A DNA stretch of 64,000 bases from Sphingopyxis sp. PAMC25046 (GCF_004795895.1 NZ_CP039250.1:744001-808000); one strand, 5' to 3'. Shown: positions 8,938 to 18,186, counted from the stretch's first letter. The notes: generated by a model from the letters alone, not told the origin. Translations and numbers: made by a program.

Positions 8938-9261
8938 ATGACGTCGTCACCCGACCAGCTGTTCAGGGCGCTCGCCGATCCGACGCGGCGCGCGCTGTTC
9001 GAGCGGATTTGTCTCGAAGGCGAGCAGACGGTCGGTGCGCTCACCGCCGAAGCCGGCATTTCGCAGCCCGCGGTGTCGAAGCATCTCGGCATTCTCAAAC
9101 AGGCGGGGCTGGTGCGCGATCGGCACGAAGGCCGCCAGACGCATTACAGCGCGCAGCAACGCGCGCTCGCGCCGCTCGTCGACTGGACGGGGCGCATGAG
9201 CCGCTTTTGGGAAGCGCGGTTCGACGATCTCGAAGATTTGCTCAAAAGGATGGATCAATGA
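8938..9261 (+). CDS. ArsR-family helix-turn-helix transcriptional regulator
   Basis: 107-residue winged-helix regulator. The N-terminal LFRALADPTRRALFERI and the recognition region GISQPAVSKHLGILKQAGLVRDRHEGRQTHY are the classic ArsR fold of the subgroup lacking metal-binding cysteines. Such regulators are often paired with an SRPBCC protein, as here: the stop overlaps the next ATG (ATGA). Two palindromes immediately upstream are the likely operator, so it probably represses its own two- or three-gene operon. The ligand cannot be read from the sequence. Confidence 0.92.
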   Translation: MTSSPDQLFRALADPTRRALFERICLEGEQTVGALTAEAGISQPAVSKHLGILKQAGLVRDRHEGRQTHYSAQQRALAPLVDWTGRMSRFWEARFDDLEDLLKRMDQ

Positions 9262-9680
9262 CCGATAGCGATGTGCGCAGCGTGACTGTGGAGCGCGAGA
9301 TTCCGCACCCGCCCGAAAAGATCTGGCGCGCGCTGACGACGCAGCATCTGATCGAGGAATGGCTGATGAAGAACGACTTCGGCCTCGACCTCGGTCACCG
9401 GTTCCAGATGCGCGGCGACTGGGGCCATGTCGACTGCGAGATTCTCGACGTCGATCCGGGGCGGAGCCTGTCCTATTCATGGAACCACGCGCACGACGAT
9501 CCTGCTTACCGCCTTGAAAGCACCGTCACCTTCACGCTCGAACCCACCGCGGCCGGCACCTTGCTGCGCATGGAACAGACCGGCTTCCGCCCCGATCAGA
9601 AACAGGCGTTCGGCGGTGCCAAGGGCGGCTGGAAGATCCACCTCGAAAATCTCGAGAAGGTCGTGGCGACGCTCGACTGA
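9258..9680 (+). CDS. SRPBCC (AHSA1-like) domain protein
   Basis: 140-residue single-domain START/Bet v1-like fold. Family signatures are TVEREIPHPPEKIWRALTTQ at the start, EEWLMKNDFGLDLGHRFQMR and the C-terminal GGAKGGWKIHLENLEKVV. These proteins bind small hydrophobic ligands, or act as Hsp90 co-chaperone-like domains in eukaryotes; the bacterial ArsR-linked group has no settled function. Translationally coupled to the ArsR gene by a four-base overlap. Confidence 0.9.
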   Translation: MTDSDVRSVTVEREIPHPPEKIWRALTTQHLIEEWLMKNDFGLDLGHRFQMRGDWGHVDCEILDVDPGRSLSYSWNHAHDDPAYRLESTVTFTLEPTAAGTLLRMEQTGFRPDQKQAFGGAKGGWKIHLENLEKVVATLD

Positions 9681-9701
9681 CCGTCAGACAGGGAGAAGAT
9701 T

Positions 9702-9917
9702 ATGAACTGGAGCCTTTGGATCCGGCGGTTTCACCGCTGGGTATCGATCCTCTTTTCGGCGATCGTCCTCGCCATTTTCGTGATGCTCGGCATCGGCCAG
9801 CAGCCGCCCGAATGGGTCTATTATCTACCGCTGCCGCCGCTCTTCCTGCTGATATTCTCGGGCCTCTACATGTTTTTCCGGCCTTATTTCAGGAAGCACG
9901 GCGGCGCGGCGGGCTGA
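9702..9917 (+). CDS. Small two-helix membrane protein, hypothetical
   Basis: 71-residue protein with two hydrophobic segments (about 13-32 and 41-60) separated by GQQPPEWVYY, and a basic C-terminus (RPYFRKHGG). GGGAGAAG stands 8 bases before the ATG. It follows the SRPBCC gene by 21 bases and is probably the third gene of the ArsR operon. I do not recognise a named family; similar small proteins occur beside SRPBCC genes in sphingomonads, from memory only. Confidence 0.7.
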   Translation: MNWSLWIRRFHRWVSILFSAIVLAIFVMLGIGQQPPEWVYYLPLPPLFLLIFSGLYMFFRPYFRKHGGAAG

Positions 9918-9920
9918 CGC

Positions 9921-10844
9921 TCAGCTATAGGGCGGCGCGTCCTCGAACTCGTCGAACGAAGGATAATCGTTCGCGACGCTCGCGGTGAAATTGGGCGCGC
10001 GCTTTTCGAGGAAGCTCGTCACGCCCTCGGCGGCGTCGGGGCTGCGGCCGCGCGAAAAGATCACGCGGCTGTCCCAGCGGTGTGCGCTCATCGGATGGGC
10101 GGCGCCCATCATCCGCCACAGCATATGTCGTGTCAGCGCGACCGACACCGGGGCGCTGTCGGCGGTCATTTCGCGCGCCTTGGCGATCGCGGCGTCGATC
10201 AGCTCGCCCGGCGCGTGGACCGACTGGACGAGGCCTTTTTTCTTCGCTTCGGCGGCGGAAATCAGGCGCCCCGAATAGCAAAGATCGACCGCGTTCGCGA
10301 TGCCGACAAGGCGCGGCAGGAACCAGCTCGAGGCGGCTTCGGGCACGATCCCGCGGCGCGCGAAGACGAACCCGTAGCGCGCAGTGTCGCTCGCCAGCCG
10401 CGCGTCCATCGGTAGCGTCATCGTCGCGCCGATCCCGACCGCCGCGCCGTTGATCGCGCCGAGCACGGGCTTTTTCGCCTCGAAGATACGCATCGACACG
10501 CGCCCGCCGCCGTCGCGGATCAGCGGGTGCGACCAGTCGATCGAGCCGTCCTCGGCGACCGGGCTTGCTGACATGCCTTCGGGTAGCATCGCCAGCTTGT
10601 CGCTGCGCTTGTCGTAATCGAAGGTCGCGGCGCCGCCGCCGAGGTCGGCGCCCGCGCAATAGGCCTTGTCGCCATGACCGGTGAAGATGACCGCGCGCAC
10701 GCTATCGTCGGCGTCGCACTCTTCGAGCGCGGCGATGATCTCGAGCATCATCTCGCCGGTAAAGGCGTTCATCCGGTCGGGCCGGTACAGCGTCAGCAGC
10801 GCGATGCCCTCATGCTTGTCGAGGCGAATCTGGTCGAAGCTCAT
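9921..10844 (-). CDS. Crotonase / enoyl-CoA hydratase family protein
   Basis: 307-residue acyl-CoA-processing enzyme. The crotonase fold shows MNAFTGEMM, the first oxyanion-hole segment KAYCAGADLGGG, the second oxyanion region NGAAVGIGATM, and FARRGIVPEAASSWFLPRLVG, where the Glu is in the position of a catalytic hydratase residue. Probable role: hydration of enoyl-CoA in fatty-acid or branched-chain amino-acid breakdown. The start is fixed by AAGGAGAGAGAAG just before the ATG. A LiuR-like palindrome 58 bases upstream supports control by acyl-CoA catabolism. It converges with the small membrane protein at its 3' end. Confidence 0.88.
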   Translation of the reverse strand: MSFDQIRLDKHEGIALLTLYRPDRMNAFTGEMMLEIIAALEECDADDSVRAVIFTGHGDKAYCAGADLGGGAATFDYDKRSDKLAMLPEGMSASPVAEDGSIDWSHPLIRDGGGRVSMRIFEAKKPVLGAINGAAVGIGATMTLPMDARLASDTARYGFVFARRGIVPEAASSWFLPRLVGIANAVDLCYSGRLISAAEAKKKGLVQSVHAPGELIDAAIAKAREMTADSAPVSVALTRHMLWRMMGAAHPMSAHRWDSRVIFSRGRSPDAAEGVTSFLEKRAPNFTASVANDYPSFDEFEDAPPYS

Positions 10845-10901
10845 CTTCTCTCTCCTTGGTTTTGGTCGCAGCGTTGCAAGCGACGGCGTCGAGTGCAAGC
10901 A

Positions 10902-10919
10902 CTTTACGTAAACGTAAAG
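10902..10919 (-). promoter_or_regulatory. LiuR-like operator palindrome upstream of the crotonase gene
   Basis: CTTTACGTAAACGTAAAG is a perfect 8-2-8 palindrome. From memory, the MerR-family regulator LiuR of branched-chain amino-acid and fatty-acid degradation in proteobacteria recognises a TTTACGT/ACGTAAA palindrome of this form. The position upstream of an enoyl-CoA hydratase agrees. No LiuR gene is in the window. Confidence 0.65.
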
Positions 10920-10922
10920 AAA

Positions 10923-10955
10923 GATCCTCCCCATCGCTGCCCGACAGGGAGGATC
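10923..10955. repeat. Hairpin GATCCTCCC / GGGAGGATC
   Basis: A 9-bp perfect inverted repeat with a 15-base loop lies in the 238-bp gap between the divergent crotonase and purC genes. It may be a short dispersed palindromic element or a leader hairpin; nothing else coding is seen in this gap. Confidence 0.6.
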
Positions 10956-11082
10956 GCTTTCAACCCGGGGATGACGCGCCCTCGCTTTGTCGCTATAGGC
11001 CGCCGACCACCCCGGTGCCGCGCTCGCCTATGAGTCGCTTTGCCGGGGTCATTCATTTGGTTCCGACAGAAAGTTTGCGCCC

Positions 11083-11862
11083 ATGGCCCGCCGCCGCCAG
11101 ATCTACGAAGGCAAAGCCAAGATCCTTTACGAAGGCCCCGAACCGGGCACGCTCATCCAATATTTCAAGGATGATGCGACCGCGTTCAACGCGCAGAAGC
11201 GCGGGACGATCAACGGCAAGGGCGTGCTCAACAACCGGATTTCGGAGCATGTCTTCACGCTGCTCGGCAATATCGGCGTGCCGACGCACTTCATCCGCCG
11301 CCTCAACATGCGCGAACAGCTGATCCGCCAGGTCGAGATCGTGCCGATCGAGGTGATCGTGCGCAACGTCGCCGCGGGCACGCTGTCGAAGCGGCTCGGG
11401 ATCGAGGAGGGGACGCAGCTTCCCCGCACCCTGATCGAATATTGCTACAAGGACGACGCGCTCGGCGATCCGCTCGTCGCCGAGGAGCATATCGCCTGCT
11501 TCAACTGGTGCAGCCAGGACGAGCTTCACGACATTCAGGACATGGCGATCCGCATCAACGACTTCATGTCGGGTATGTTCGCCGCGGTCGGCATTCGCCT
11601 CGTCGACTTCAAGCTCGAGTTCGGCCGCCTTTACGAGGGCGACTTCAGCCGCATCATCCTCGCCGACGAAATCAGCCCCGACGGCTGCCGTCTGTGGGAC
11701 ATGACGACGAACGAAAAGCTCGACAAAGACCGCTTCCGCCGCGACCTCGGCGGCGAGGTCGAAGCCTATCAGGAAGTCGCGCGCCGGCTGGGGCTGATGC
11801 CCGAAGGCGGCGAGAATGCGGTGCTCGACCTCGAAAGCCACCGCAAGAAAAAGGGCAGCTGA
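11083..11862 (+). CDS. purC: Phosphoribosylaminoimidazole-succinocarboxamide synthase PurC
   Basis: ATP-dependent ligase of purine biosynthesis joining CAIR and aspartate to SAICAR. 259 residues, matching the family. Motifs: [13 protein letters not shown] at the start, the DDATAFN and [13 protein letters not shown] region, the conserved [20 protein letters not shown], and VDFKLEFGR followed by [14 protein letters not shown]. It stands alone, upstream of a strong palindrome that separates it from the convergent lipoxygenase gene. Confidence 0.97.
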   Translation: MARRRQIYEGKAKILYEGPEPGTLIQYFKDDATAFNAQKRGTINGKGVLNNRISEHVFTLLGNIGVPTHFIRRLNMREQLIRQVEIVPIEVIVRNVAAGTLSKRLGIEEGTQLPRTLIEYCYKDDALGDPLVAEEHIACFNWCSQDELHDIQDMAIRINDFMSGMFAAVGIRLVDFKLEFGRLYEGDFSRIILADEISPDGCRLWDMTTNEKLDKDRFRRDLGGEVEAYQEVARRLGLMPEGGENAVLDLESHRKKKGS

Positions 11863-11876
11863 GGCTGCTTGATAGA

Positions 11877-11906
11877 CCGTCGCCCCCGCGAAGGCGGGGG
11901 CGACGG
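11877..11906. terminator. Family B palindrome acting as probable bidirectional terminator
   Basis: CCGTCGCCCCCGC-GAAG-GCGGGGGCGACGG is a perfect 13-bp stem with a 4-base loop, placed between the convergent 3' ends of purC and the lipoxygenase gene. The same core recurs at 18286-18376 and in a diverged form at 31947-32038, so it is also a dispersed repeat. Confidence 0.8.
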
Positions 11907-11912
11907 GGTTCT

Positions 11913-13901
11913 CTAAATATTGATGCTCGTCGGGATCAGGCTCGGCTGCAGATAGGGATAGGGCTGCATCCGCCCGGCGTTGCGCCGCACGATCTCCGCC
12001 TCGACGCCCGCAAGCGCCGCCTGAAACCATGCCAGCGGCCCCTCCGCTCCCGTCACCCGCGGGTCCTGAAACCATAGCGGATAGGGAAAGGCGTTGCTGC
12101 GATAGTCGCCGAGCGGGCGGTAGTGCACCGACCCCAGCAGTTCGAGCACATTCAATTGTTCGAGCGCGAGCGCCATCGGCGGCATCATCGCGAGCCAGCC
12201 GGCCTTGTCGTGCCCGCGCTGGCCGTTCGGCGCCGCCTGCCAGCCCGCGCCGGTAATCGCGGGGGCAAAGGCCATGATGTCCTTTTGCGGAAAATTGACC
12301 GCGGCGTGCTGCGCGCTCGCGGTGAACATCACCATCGCGCACACGTCGGCAAGCTGCTTGCGCGTCGTTACGGGGCCGAAGCCCCTGATCTTCGCCGCGC
12401 CGGCAAGGCACGCCGCCCATGCGCCAAGTTCGGTGTCGGCGACAACGTCGGCGTCATGCGCATAATATAGGTCGATATATTGCCGCGCCCATTCGTGGAT
12501 CGCATCCCACACGAGCAGCGCGTCGTCGCGGTAGGGATAGTCGGCGAGCGCTGAATCGACGCCGACGCCGCGCGCGGCGAAATCGGCGTGCGGCATCTTG
12601 CCATAGAAATCGAACGCGAGCCGCGCGTCGACCGCGGCGAGCTGGCTCGATGCGATCGTGCCCGCGAAAATATGGTCGATCGGGCCGTTCGCTGCGATCA
12701 GCGAGGTCGCCGCCGCTTCGTTGATGAAGAGCGTGCCCTCGAAATGCGGGACGAGCAGCGCCCAGACCGGATGGACTTCGGCAAGATGGCGGTGCGTCGC
12801 GACCGCGAACGCCTCGATCACCAGATGCGTCCGCGCGAGGTGCGTGAACAGCTCGTGATAATTGCCGTCGGCGACCTCGACGACGAACTTCGCCATTTCC
12901 CAGCCCCAAAGCTTGTCGGCGGCGGGCGAGGGGGTGAAGATCGGCCAGTCGGCGGGGTCCTGCCCGCACTGGATCGCGACCGGCACGAGCGACGATCCGC
13001 CCGGCGGGACCGCGAACAGCGCCATCGGCTGCCAGGCATATTTGGCGAGGCTCCCATAGGTGCCTGGGTCGAGGACTTCGAGCGGCTTGTAATCGAGCAG
13101 GAACAGCCGACCGTCGGCGAGCGCGGCCGCCAGCGTGTCGCCGTTCACGACCGCGGCATATTGGGCGGCGCTCAGCGGGAAGTTGGCGGGCAGGGCGCCG
13201 CCGACCGCAGCAATCAGCATGCAGTTCGGCCCCTGCACGCGCAGCCGCGCGAACTCGGCATCGCCCTCGAACATATAGGAGATCCCCGGGACGGGCAGCG
13301 TCGCGAACAGCGCGCGATAGGCTTCGATGCTGCGCACCGTCTTGCTGCCGAGGCCGAGCGCTTCGTCGACCTTCATCAACTCCTCGATCCGCTCCTTATA
13401 GCCCTTGAGCAACGCGACATGCGCGTCGCGCTCGGCGGCGGCGACGGCTTGCTGGACGTCGCCGATCATCCGTTCGAAGATGTTGCCGCCGCTGTGGACG
13501 CCATGCTCGGCCGCGATCTTGGCGGTCGAGGCCTCGATCGCGTCGCATTCGGCGAGCGCGGCCTCATATTCGGCGCGCGGGCTATCGAGTTCGCCCTTAT
13601 CGACCCCGCCGAGCTTCACCGTCAGCGCGTTGCGCACGATCTCCAGCCCGACGCCGATCAGGATCGCGAACCAGGCGATCGTCGGCTCGTCATTTCGCGG
13701 AACGGCCGTCGCCAGCGGCACGCCGGGCAGGGTGGGGACGTCGGTCGTCCATGTATAGATCGCCTGCGTCGCGGTCAGCTGCGCCGCGCGCGCGGCCTGT
13801 TCGGCGGGCGTGTCGTCCTGCGGCAACGTGGGCGCGGCGGACGGCATCGGCACCGCCGGCGCGGCGCTGGATGGGGCAAGCGGCGGCATCGGATAAGACA
13901 T
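11913..13901 (-). CDS. Bacterial lipoxygenase (non-heme iron fatty-acid dioxygenase)
   Basis: 662-residue enzyme that would insert O2 into polyunsaturated fatty acids to give hydroperoxides. All iron ligands of the family are visible. The motif H-x4-H-x4-H-x17-H-x8-H is exact (His349, 354, 359, 377, 386), followed by His532 and Asn536 in SAQHAAVNFPQ, and the protein ends in the ligand Ile662 (TSINI). Residues 1-40 are Pro/Ala rich; no PLAT domain or signal peptide is seen, so a cytosolic location is likely. CAGGAG stands before the ATG. It stands alone. From memory, a lipoxygenase has been characterised from Sphingopyxis macrogoltabida, which fits the host. Substrate and position specificity cannot be read here. 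Confidence 0.93.
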   Translation of the reverse strand: MSYPMPPLAPSSAAPAVPMPSAAPTLPQDDTPAEQAARAAQLTATQAIYTWTTDVPTLPGVPLATAVPRNDEPTIAWFAILIGVGLEIVRNALTVKLGGVDKGELDSPRAEYEAALAECDAIEASTAKIAAEHGVHSGGNIFERMIGDVQQAVAAAERDAHVALLKGYKERIEELMKVDEALGLGSKTVRSIEAYRALFATLPVPGISYMFEGDAEFARLRVQGPNCMLIAAVGGALPANFPLSAAQYAAVVNGDTLAAALADGRLFLLDYKPLEVLDPGTYGSLAKYAWQPMALFAVPPGGSSLVPVAIQCGQDPADWPIFTPSPAADKLWGWEMAKFVVEVADGNYHELFTHLARTHLVIEAFAVATHRHLAEVHPVWALLVPHFEGTLFINEAAATSLIAANGPIDHIFAGTIASSQLAAVDARLAFDFYGKMPHADFAARGVGVDSALADYPYRDDALLVWDAIHEWARQYIDLYYAHDADVVADTELGAWAACLAGAAKIRGFGPVTTRKQLADVCAMVMFTASAQHAAVNFPQKDIMAFAPAITGAGWQAAPNGQRGHDKAGWLAMMPPMALALEQLNVLELLGSVHYRPLGDYRSNAFPYPLWFQDPRVTGAEGPLAWFQAALAGVEAEIVRRNAGRMQPYPYLQPSLIPTSINI

Positions 13902-14072
13902 GGCGTGGCTCCTGTCGGGCGCGAGACTTGTAAGAAACTATGGGACCGCGCGTATCGGCGAACATGGTTAATATTTCGCAAGCTATCCGCCCCCGATACG
14001 TCCCTAGAGCCGTGATAAGACGGGCTTTCATTCCTTAACCCCTGCTTTACCCGGCCTTGCTATCCCGCCCCC

Positions 14073-15218
14073 ATGACGGGGGTCTTTCACACGCTGCAGG
14101 CGCGCTTCTTTCCGCCGATTCCGGACGCGATTCGGGACGATATCGCCGTTCTTCGCGCCAATCGCGTCGAGACGCTGACGCCGATGCTGTTCCTGATGCT
14201 CGCGGCGACGACGCCGACCGCCATCTACGCCGGGGTCGATACCGTCCATCCGGTGATCCGCATCGGTTTTCCGGTCACCCTCGCCATTGTCGGCGTGCTC
14301 GGCTTCCTGTTCCTGCGCCACAATCGTGGCCGCCGGATGAGCCCGCGCCGCGCGCGGCGCGTCATTCGCGAGGCAAGCTGGGTGTCGGGCATCACCGGTG
14401 CGATGTGCAGCCTGTGGACCGTGACCAACTGGCTCGCCGCGCCGCCCGAGGCGCACAGCTATTATGCGATGATCATGGCGATGGGCTCGCTCGCGACCGC
14501 CTATTGCCTGTCTTCGATCCGCTTCGCGACCTTCCTCAACCTCGGCGTCGGGCTGGCGCCGGTGTCGGCGCTGATGCTGACCTCGGGCAATCCGCCCGAA
14601 ATTGCGGCGGGCACCAGTCTCGTCATCGCGACCCTGTTCCTGCTGCGCATGGTCGTCCAGCAGCACGGACAGGTGATCGACCTTCTCGAACTGCAGCGCC
14701 AGATGCGCGAGCTCGCGCATACCGACCCGCTCACCGGCCTTGCCAATCGCCGCGAATTCGACCTCAGGCTCGACGAGGCGATCGCCCGGGCCGACGGCGC
14801 CGGCCGCTTTGCGATCGCGCTGCTCGATCTCAACGGGTTCAAGCCGATCAACGACCGGCACGGCCACGCGATCGGCGACGGGGTTCTGTGCGAGCTCGCC
14901 GACCGCCTGCGCCGCGCCTGCGGTCATCACGCGATCGTTGCACGCCAGGGCGGCGACGAATTCGCCATCCTCGTGCCCGCCGGATCGCCACTGCTCGGAA
15001 CCGCGCTCGCCGACCATATTCTCGCCGCCCTGGCGGCGCCCTACCGCATCGATGGGCGCTCGATCGGGGTCGGGGCGGGCATCGGCACCGCCTATTGGCC
15101 CGAACATGGCGACAGCGCCCGCCAATTGCTCGAAGTCGCCGACCGCGCGCTCTATGCCGCCAAGGCCGCCAGTCGCCCCCCGACGTCGTCTGTCGAAAGC
15201 GTCGGCCGGGTCGCATGA
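14073..15218 (+). CDS. Membrane-bound diguanylate cyclase (GGDEF domain)
   Basis: 381-residue protein predicted to make cyclic di-GMP. The N-terminal half has about five to six hydrophobic segments (residues about 35-210), an unrecognised membrane sensor region. A GGDEF domain follows from ELAHTDPLTGLANRREFDLR. The active site GGDEF at 293-297 is intact and the substrate-binding DLNGFKPINDRHGHAIGD is present. The inhibitory I-site RxxD five residues before GGDEF is absent (GHHA), so simple product inhibition is unlikely. No EAL domain. The divergent neighbour is the lipoxygenase, 171 bases away. Confidence 0.93.
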   Translation: MTGVFHTLQARFFPPIPDAIRDDIAVLRANRVETLTPMLFLMLAATTPTAIYAGVDTVHPVIRIGFPVTLAIVGVLGFLFLRHNRGRRMSPRRARRVIREASWVSGITGAMCSLWTVTNWLAAPPEAHSYYAMIMAMGSLATAYCLSSIRFATFLNLGVGLAPVSALMLTSGNPPEIAAGTSLVIATLFLLRMVVQQHGQVIDLLELQRQMRELAHTDPLTGLANRREFDLRLDEAIARADGAGRFAIALLDLNGFKPINDRHGHAIGDGVLCELADRLRRACGHHAIVARQGGDEFAILVPAGSPLLGTALADHILAALAAPYRIDGRSIGVGAGIGTAYWPEHGDSARQLLEVADRALYAAKAASRPPTSSVESVGRVA

Positions 15219-15261
15219 CGACGGCTTGACCGCCCGCGGGGCGGCCGCCACATCGGGGGTC

Positions 15262-18150
15262 ATGACCAAAAACCTCGTCCGGCGCGCCGCAACCGCGCTG
15301 TCGCCCCTCGTCCTCCTCATCGCCAGCACTGCGCCAGTCTATGCCAAAGAGGCTCCCGCCTCGGCGCCCGCAGCGGTCAATCCGCAGGACGCAGCGGCAA
15401 AGGCATGGAATTTCGCGGCCAGCGACATTGCGGTCGACCCGAACATCGTCTTCGGCGTGCTGCCGAACGGGATGAAATATGCGCTGCTCAAAAACAGCAC
15501 ACCCAAGGACAGCGTCGTGCTCCGCATGCGCTTCGACGTCGGAAGCTTCGCCGAAGCCGACGACCAGCGCGGCCTCGCCCATTTCCTCGAACATATGGCG
15601 TTCAACGGATCGACCAACGTGCCCGAGGGGGAGATGATCAAGCTGCTCGAACGCAAGGGCCTCGCCTTCGGCGCCGACACCAATGCCTCGACCGGCTTCG
15701 ACGAGACGGTCTACAAGCTCGACCTGCCCAACGCCTCCGACGATCTGATCGACACCGGGCTGATGCTGATGCGCGAAACCGCGAGCGAACTGACGATCGA
15801 TCCGGCGGCGGTCGACCGCGAACGCGGCATCATCCTCTCCGAACGCCGCGCGCGCGACACCTATCAGCTGCGCAGCCTGATCGATCAGCTCGACTTCCAG
15901 ATGCAGGGGATGACGGTGGCGAGCCGCATCCCCGTCGGGACCGAAGAGGTGATCAAGACCGCGCCGGCGTCGCGTATCCGCGATCTTTACGAGCGCTATT
16001 ACCGTCCCGAACGCGCGACGCTGGTGATGGTCGGCGATTTCGATCCCGCGGCGGTCGAGGCGAAGATCAAGGCGCGCTTTGCCGACTGGCAGGGGCGTGG
16101 CACCGCGGGCGCCGACCCCGATATCGGCAATGTCGATTACAGCCGCGCCGCCGCCGCCGACGATTTTGTCGACCCCGCGATCCAGGATTCAGTGACGATC
16201 GCGGCCTTCAAGCCATGGGTGGACGAGCCCGACAGCAGGGCGAAGCGCGCGCGCAAACTCGCCGAGGATGTCGGCGAGGCGATCGTCAGCCGCCGGCTCG
16301 CGAAGATCGCGCTCCGGGAAGATTCGCCGATCCTCACCGGCTATTTCAGCGACGCCGAGGGGTGGAGGATTTTCGATCAGGTCACCGTCGGCGCGGTCGC
16401 CAAGGAAGGCGCGTGGAAAGAGGCGTTGGCGCTCGTCGAGCAGGAACAGCGCCGCGCCGTCGAGCATGGCTTCACCGAGGCCGAGGTCGACGAGCAGCTC
16501 GCGATCCGCCGCACCGCCTTCCGCAATGCCGTGGCGGGCGTGACGACGCGGCGCAGCGAGACGCTCGCCGACGCGCTGGTCACGGCGGCCGAGGGAGATT
16601 TCGTTTTCACGCGCCCCGAAACTTCGCAGGCGCTGTTCGAGGCGGCCGCGCCGTCGCTCGACGCCGCCGCGGTCACCGCCGCCTTTCGGGCGCGGATGGA
16701 GGGGCTCAGCCCGCCGCTCGCGCGCGTGACGACGAAGATCCCGGTCGAGGGCGGCACCGCCGCGATCCTCGCCGACCTTCAGGCTTCGGCCAAAATCGCG
16801 GTCGCGCCGCCGTCAGAGGCCGCGAATGCCGCCTTCGCTTATGATGATTTCGGCACGCCCGGAAAAATCGTCAGCGACGAACGCGTCGAGGATCTCAATA
16901 TCCGCCGCATCCGCTTCGCGAACAATGTGATGCTCAACATCAAGACCACCGATTTCCAGAAGGACAAGGTCATGCTGTCGCTGCGCGTCGACGGCGGCAA
17001 CCTGCTCGCGACGAAGGACGATCCGACGAAGGTGTCGCTCGCGGGGTCGCTGATGCTCGGCGGGCTCGAGGCGCACAGCTATGACGAGCTGCGCTCGATC
17101 CTCGCGGGCAAGACGATCAGCCCGGTTTTCGGCAACGCCACCGACAGCTTTGGGGGCAGCGCGGTGACCTCGCCCGAGGATTTCGCGCTGCAGGCGAAGC
17201 TGATGGCCGCCTATATCACGCACCCCGGCTATCGCGCCGACGGGCTCGCACTGATCCGCCGCGTGCTGCCGCAGCAATATGCCGCGAACGACGCGACCCC
17301 GGCGGCAGTGCTCGGCCGCGATGCAGGCGGCATTCTCGCGAACGACGATCCGCGGTCGCAGACCCCGCCGCTGGGAAGCGTGATGGCGCTCGACTGGGCG
17401 CAGCTCAAACCCGTGGTCGCCGACAGCTTCGCGCATGGCGCGATCGAAATCGGCGTCGTCGGCGACATCGGCGAACAGGCGGCGATCGACGCGATCGCGG
17501 CGACCTTCGGCGCCTTGCCCCAGCGGCGCGCCGCCTTCGATCCACGGACCGAGGCGCGCGTTCGCCAATATGCGACCGACCGCAGCGAACGCACGCTGAT
17601 CCACAAGGGGCCGGCCGAACAGGCCGAACTGCGCGTCTATTGGCCCGCGCGCGACGACAGCGATCTTGCCGAGGCGATGCGGCTCAATCTGCTCGCGCGC
17701 GTGATGCAGCTCAAGCTCACCGAGGAACTGCGCGAGCGGCTCGGCGAAAGCTACAGCCCCGGCGCGGCGGCGAGCCTGTCGGACGAATTTCCGGGCTACG
17801 GCCATCTCTTCGCCGCGAGCAACGTCGATTATCAGGATCTCGCGACGACGCGCGCGGCGATCTTCGCGATCGCGAAGGAACTGCGCGACCAGCCCGTCGA
17901 TGCCGACCTCATCGACCGCGCGCGCCGGCCGCTCGTCGAGGCGATGGTCAAGGCGCGGCGCGAGAACAGCTATTGGCTGAACTATGTCGCCGAAGCCGCG
18001 ACCCACGCCGACCGCCTCGACCGCAGCCGCAACGGGATAGCCGAAGTCGAGGCGGCGACCCCCGCCGAGCTTCAGGCGCTGGCGCGCCGCTACCTCGTCG
18101 ATGATAAGGCGCTGGTGATCAAGGCGGTCAGCGACAAGGCAGGGGCCTGA
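15262..18150 (+). CDS. M16 family zinc metalloprotease (pitrilysin/PqqL-like), exported
   Basis: 962-residue periplasmic protease with two M16 repeats. A signal peptide (MTKNLVRRAATALSPLVLLIASTAPVYA) is cleaved near residue 28. The inverted zinc motif HFLEH lies at 107-111, with the downstream glutamates in ERGIILSERRARDTYQ. A second, inactive M16 half follows (from about 560), ending with the typical EELRERLGESYSP segment. The size and two-domain layout match PqqL-type proteases. The start was placed at the ATG before the signal peptide, well inside a longer open frame that overlaps the preceding gene. Monocistronic; a repeat-rich gap follows. Confidence 0.92.
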   Translation: MTKNLVRRAATALSPLVLLIASTAPVYAKEAPASAPAAVNPQDAAAKAWNFAASDIAVDPNIVFGVLPNGMKYALLKNSTPKDSVVLRMRFDVGSFAEADDQRGLAHFLEHMAFNGSTNVPEGEMIKLLERKGLAFGADTNASTGFDETVYKLDLPNASDDLIDTGLMLMRETASELTIDPAAVDRERGIILSERRARDTYQLRSLIDQLDFQMQGMTVASRIPVGTEEVIKTAPASRIRDLYERYYRPERATLVMVGDFDPAAVEAKIKARFADWQGRGTAGADPDIGNVDYSRAAAADDFVDPAIQDSVTIAAFKPWVDEPDSRAKRARKLAEDVGEAIVSRRLAKIALREDSPILTGYFSDAEGWRIFDQVTVGAVAKEGAWKEALALVEQEQRRAVEHGFTEAEVDEQLAIRRTAFRNAVAGVTTRRSETLADALVTAAEGDFVFTRPETSQALFEAAAPSLDAAAVTAAFRARMEGLSPPLARVTTKIPVEGGTAAILADLQASAKIAVAPPSEAANAAFAYDDFGTPGKIVSDERVEDLNIRRIRFANNVMLNIKTTDFQKDKVMLSLRVDGGNLLATKDDPTKVSLAGSLMLGGLEAHSYDELRSILAGKTISPVFGNATDSFGGSAVTSPEDFALQAKLMAAYITHPGYRADGLALIRRVLPQQYAANDATPAAVLGRDAGGILANDDPRSQTPPLGSVMALDWAQLKPVVADSFAHGAIEIGVVGDIGEQAAIDAIAATFGALPQRRAAFDPRTEARVRQYATDRSERTLIHKGPAEQAELRVYWPARDDSDLAEAMRLNLLARVMQLKLTEELRERLGESYSPGAAASLSDEFPGYGHLFAASNVDYQDLATTRAAIFAIAKELRDQPVDADLIDRARRPLVEAMVKARRENSYWLNYVAEAATHADRLDRSRNGIAEVEAATPAELQALARRYLVDDKALVIKAVSDKAGA

Positions 18151-18186
18151 TCGACCGGGTTCCGCCGGCTGCGGACCTATCCTGCA

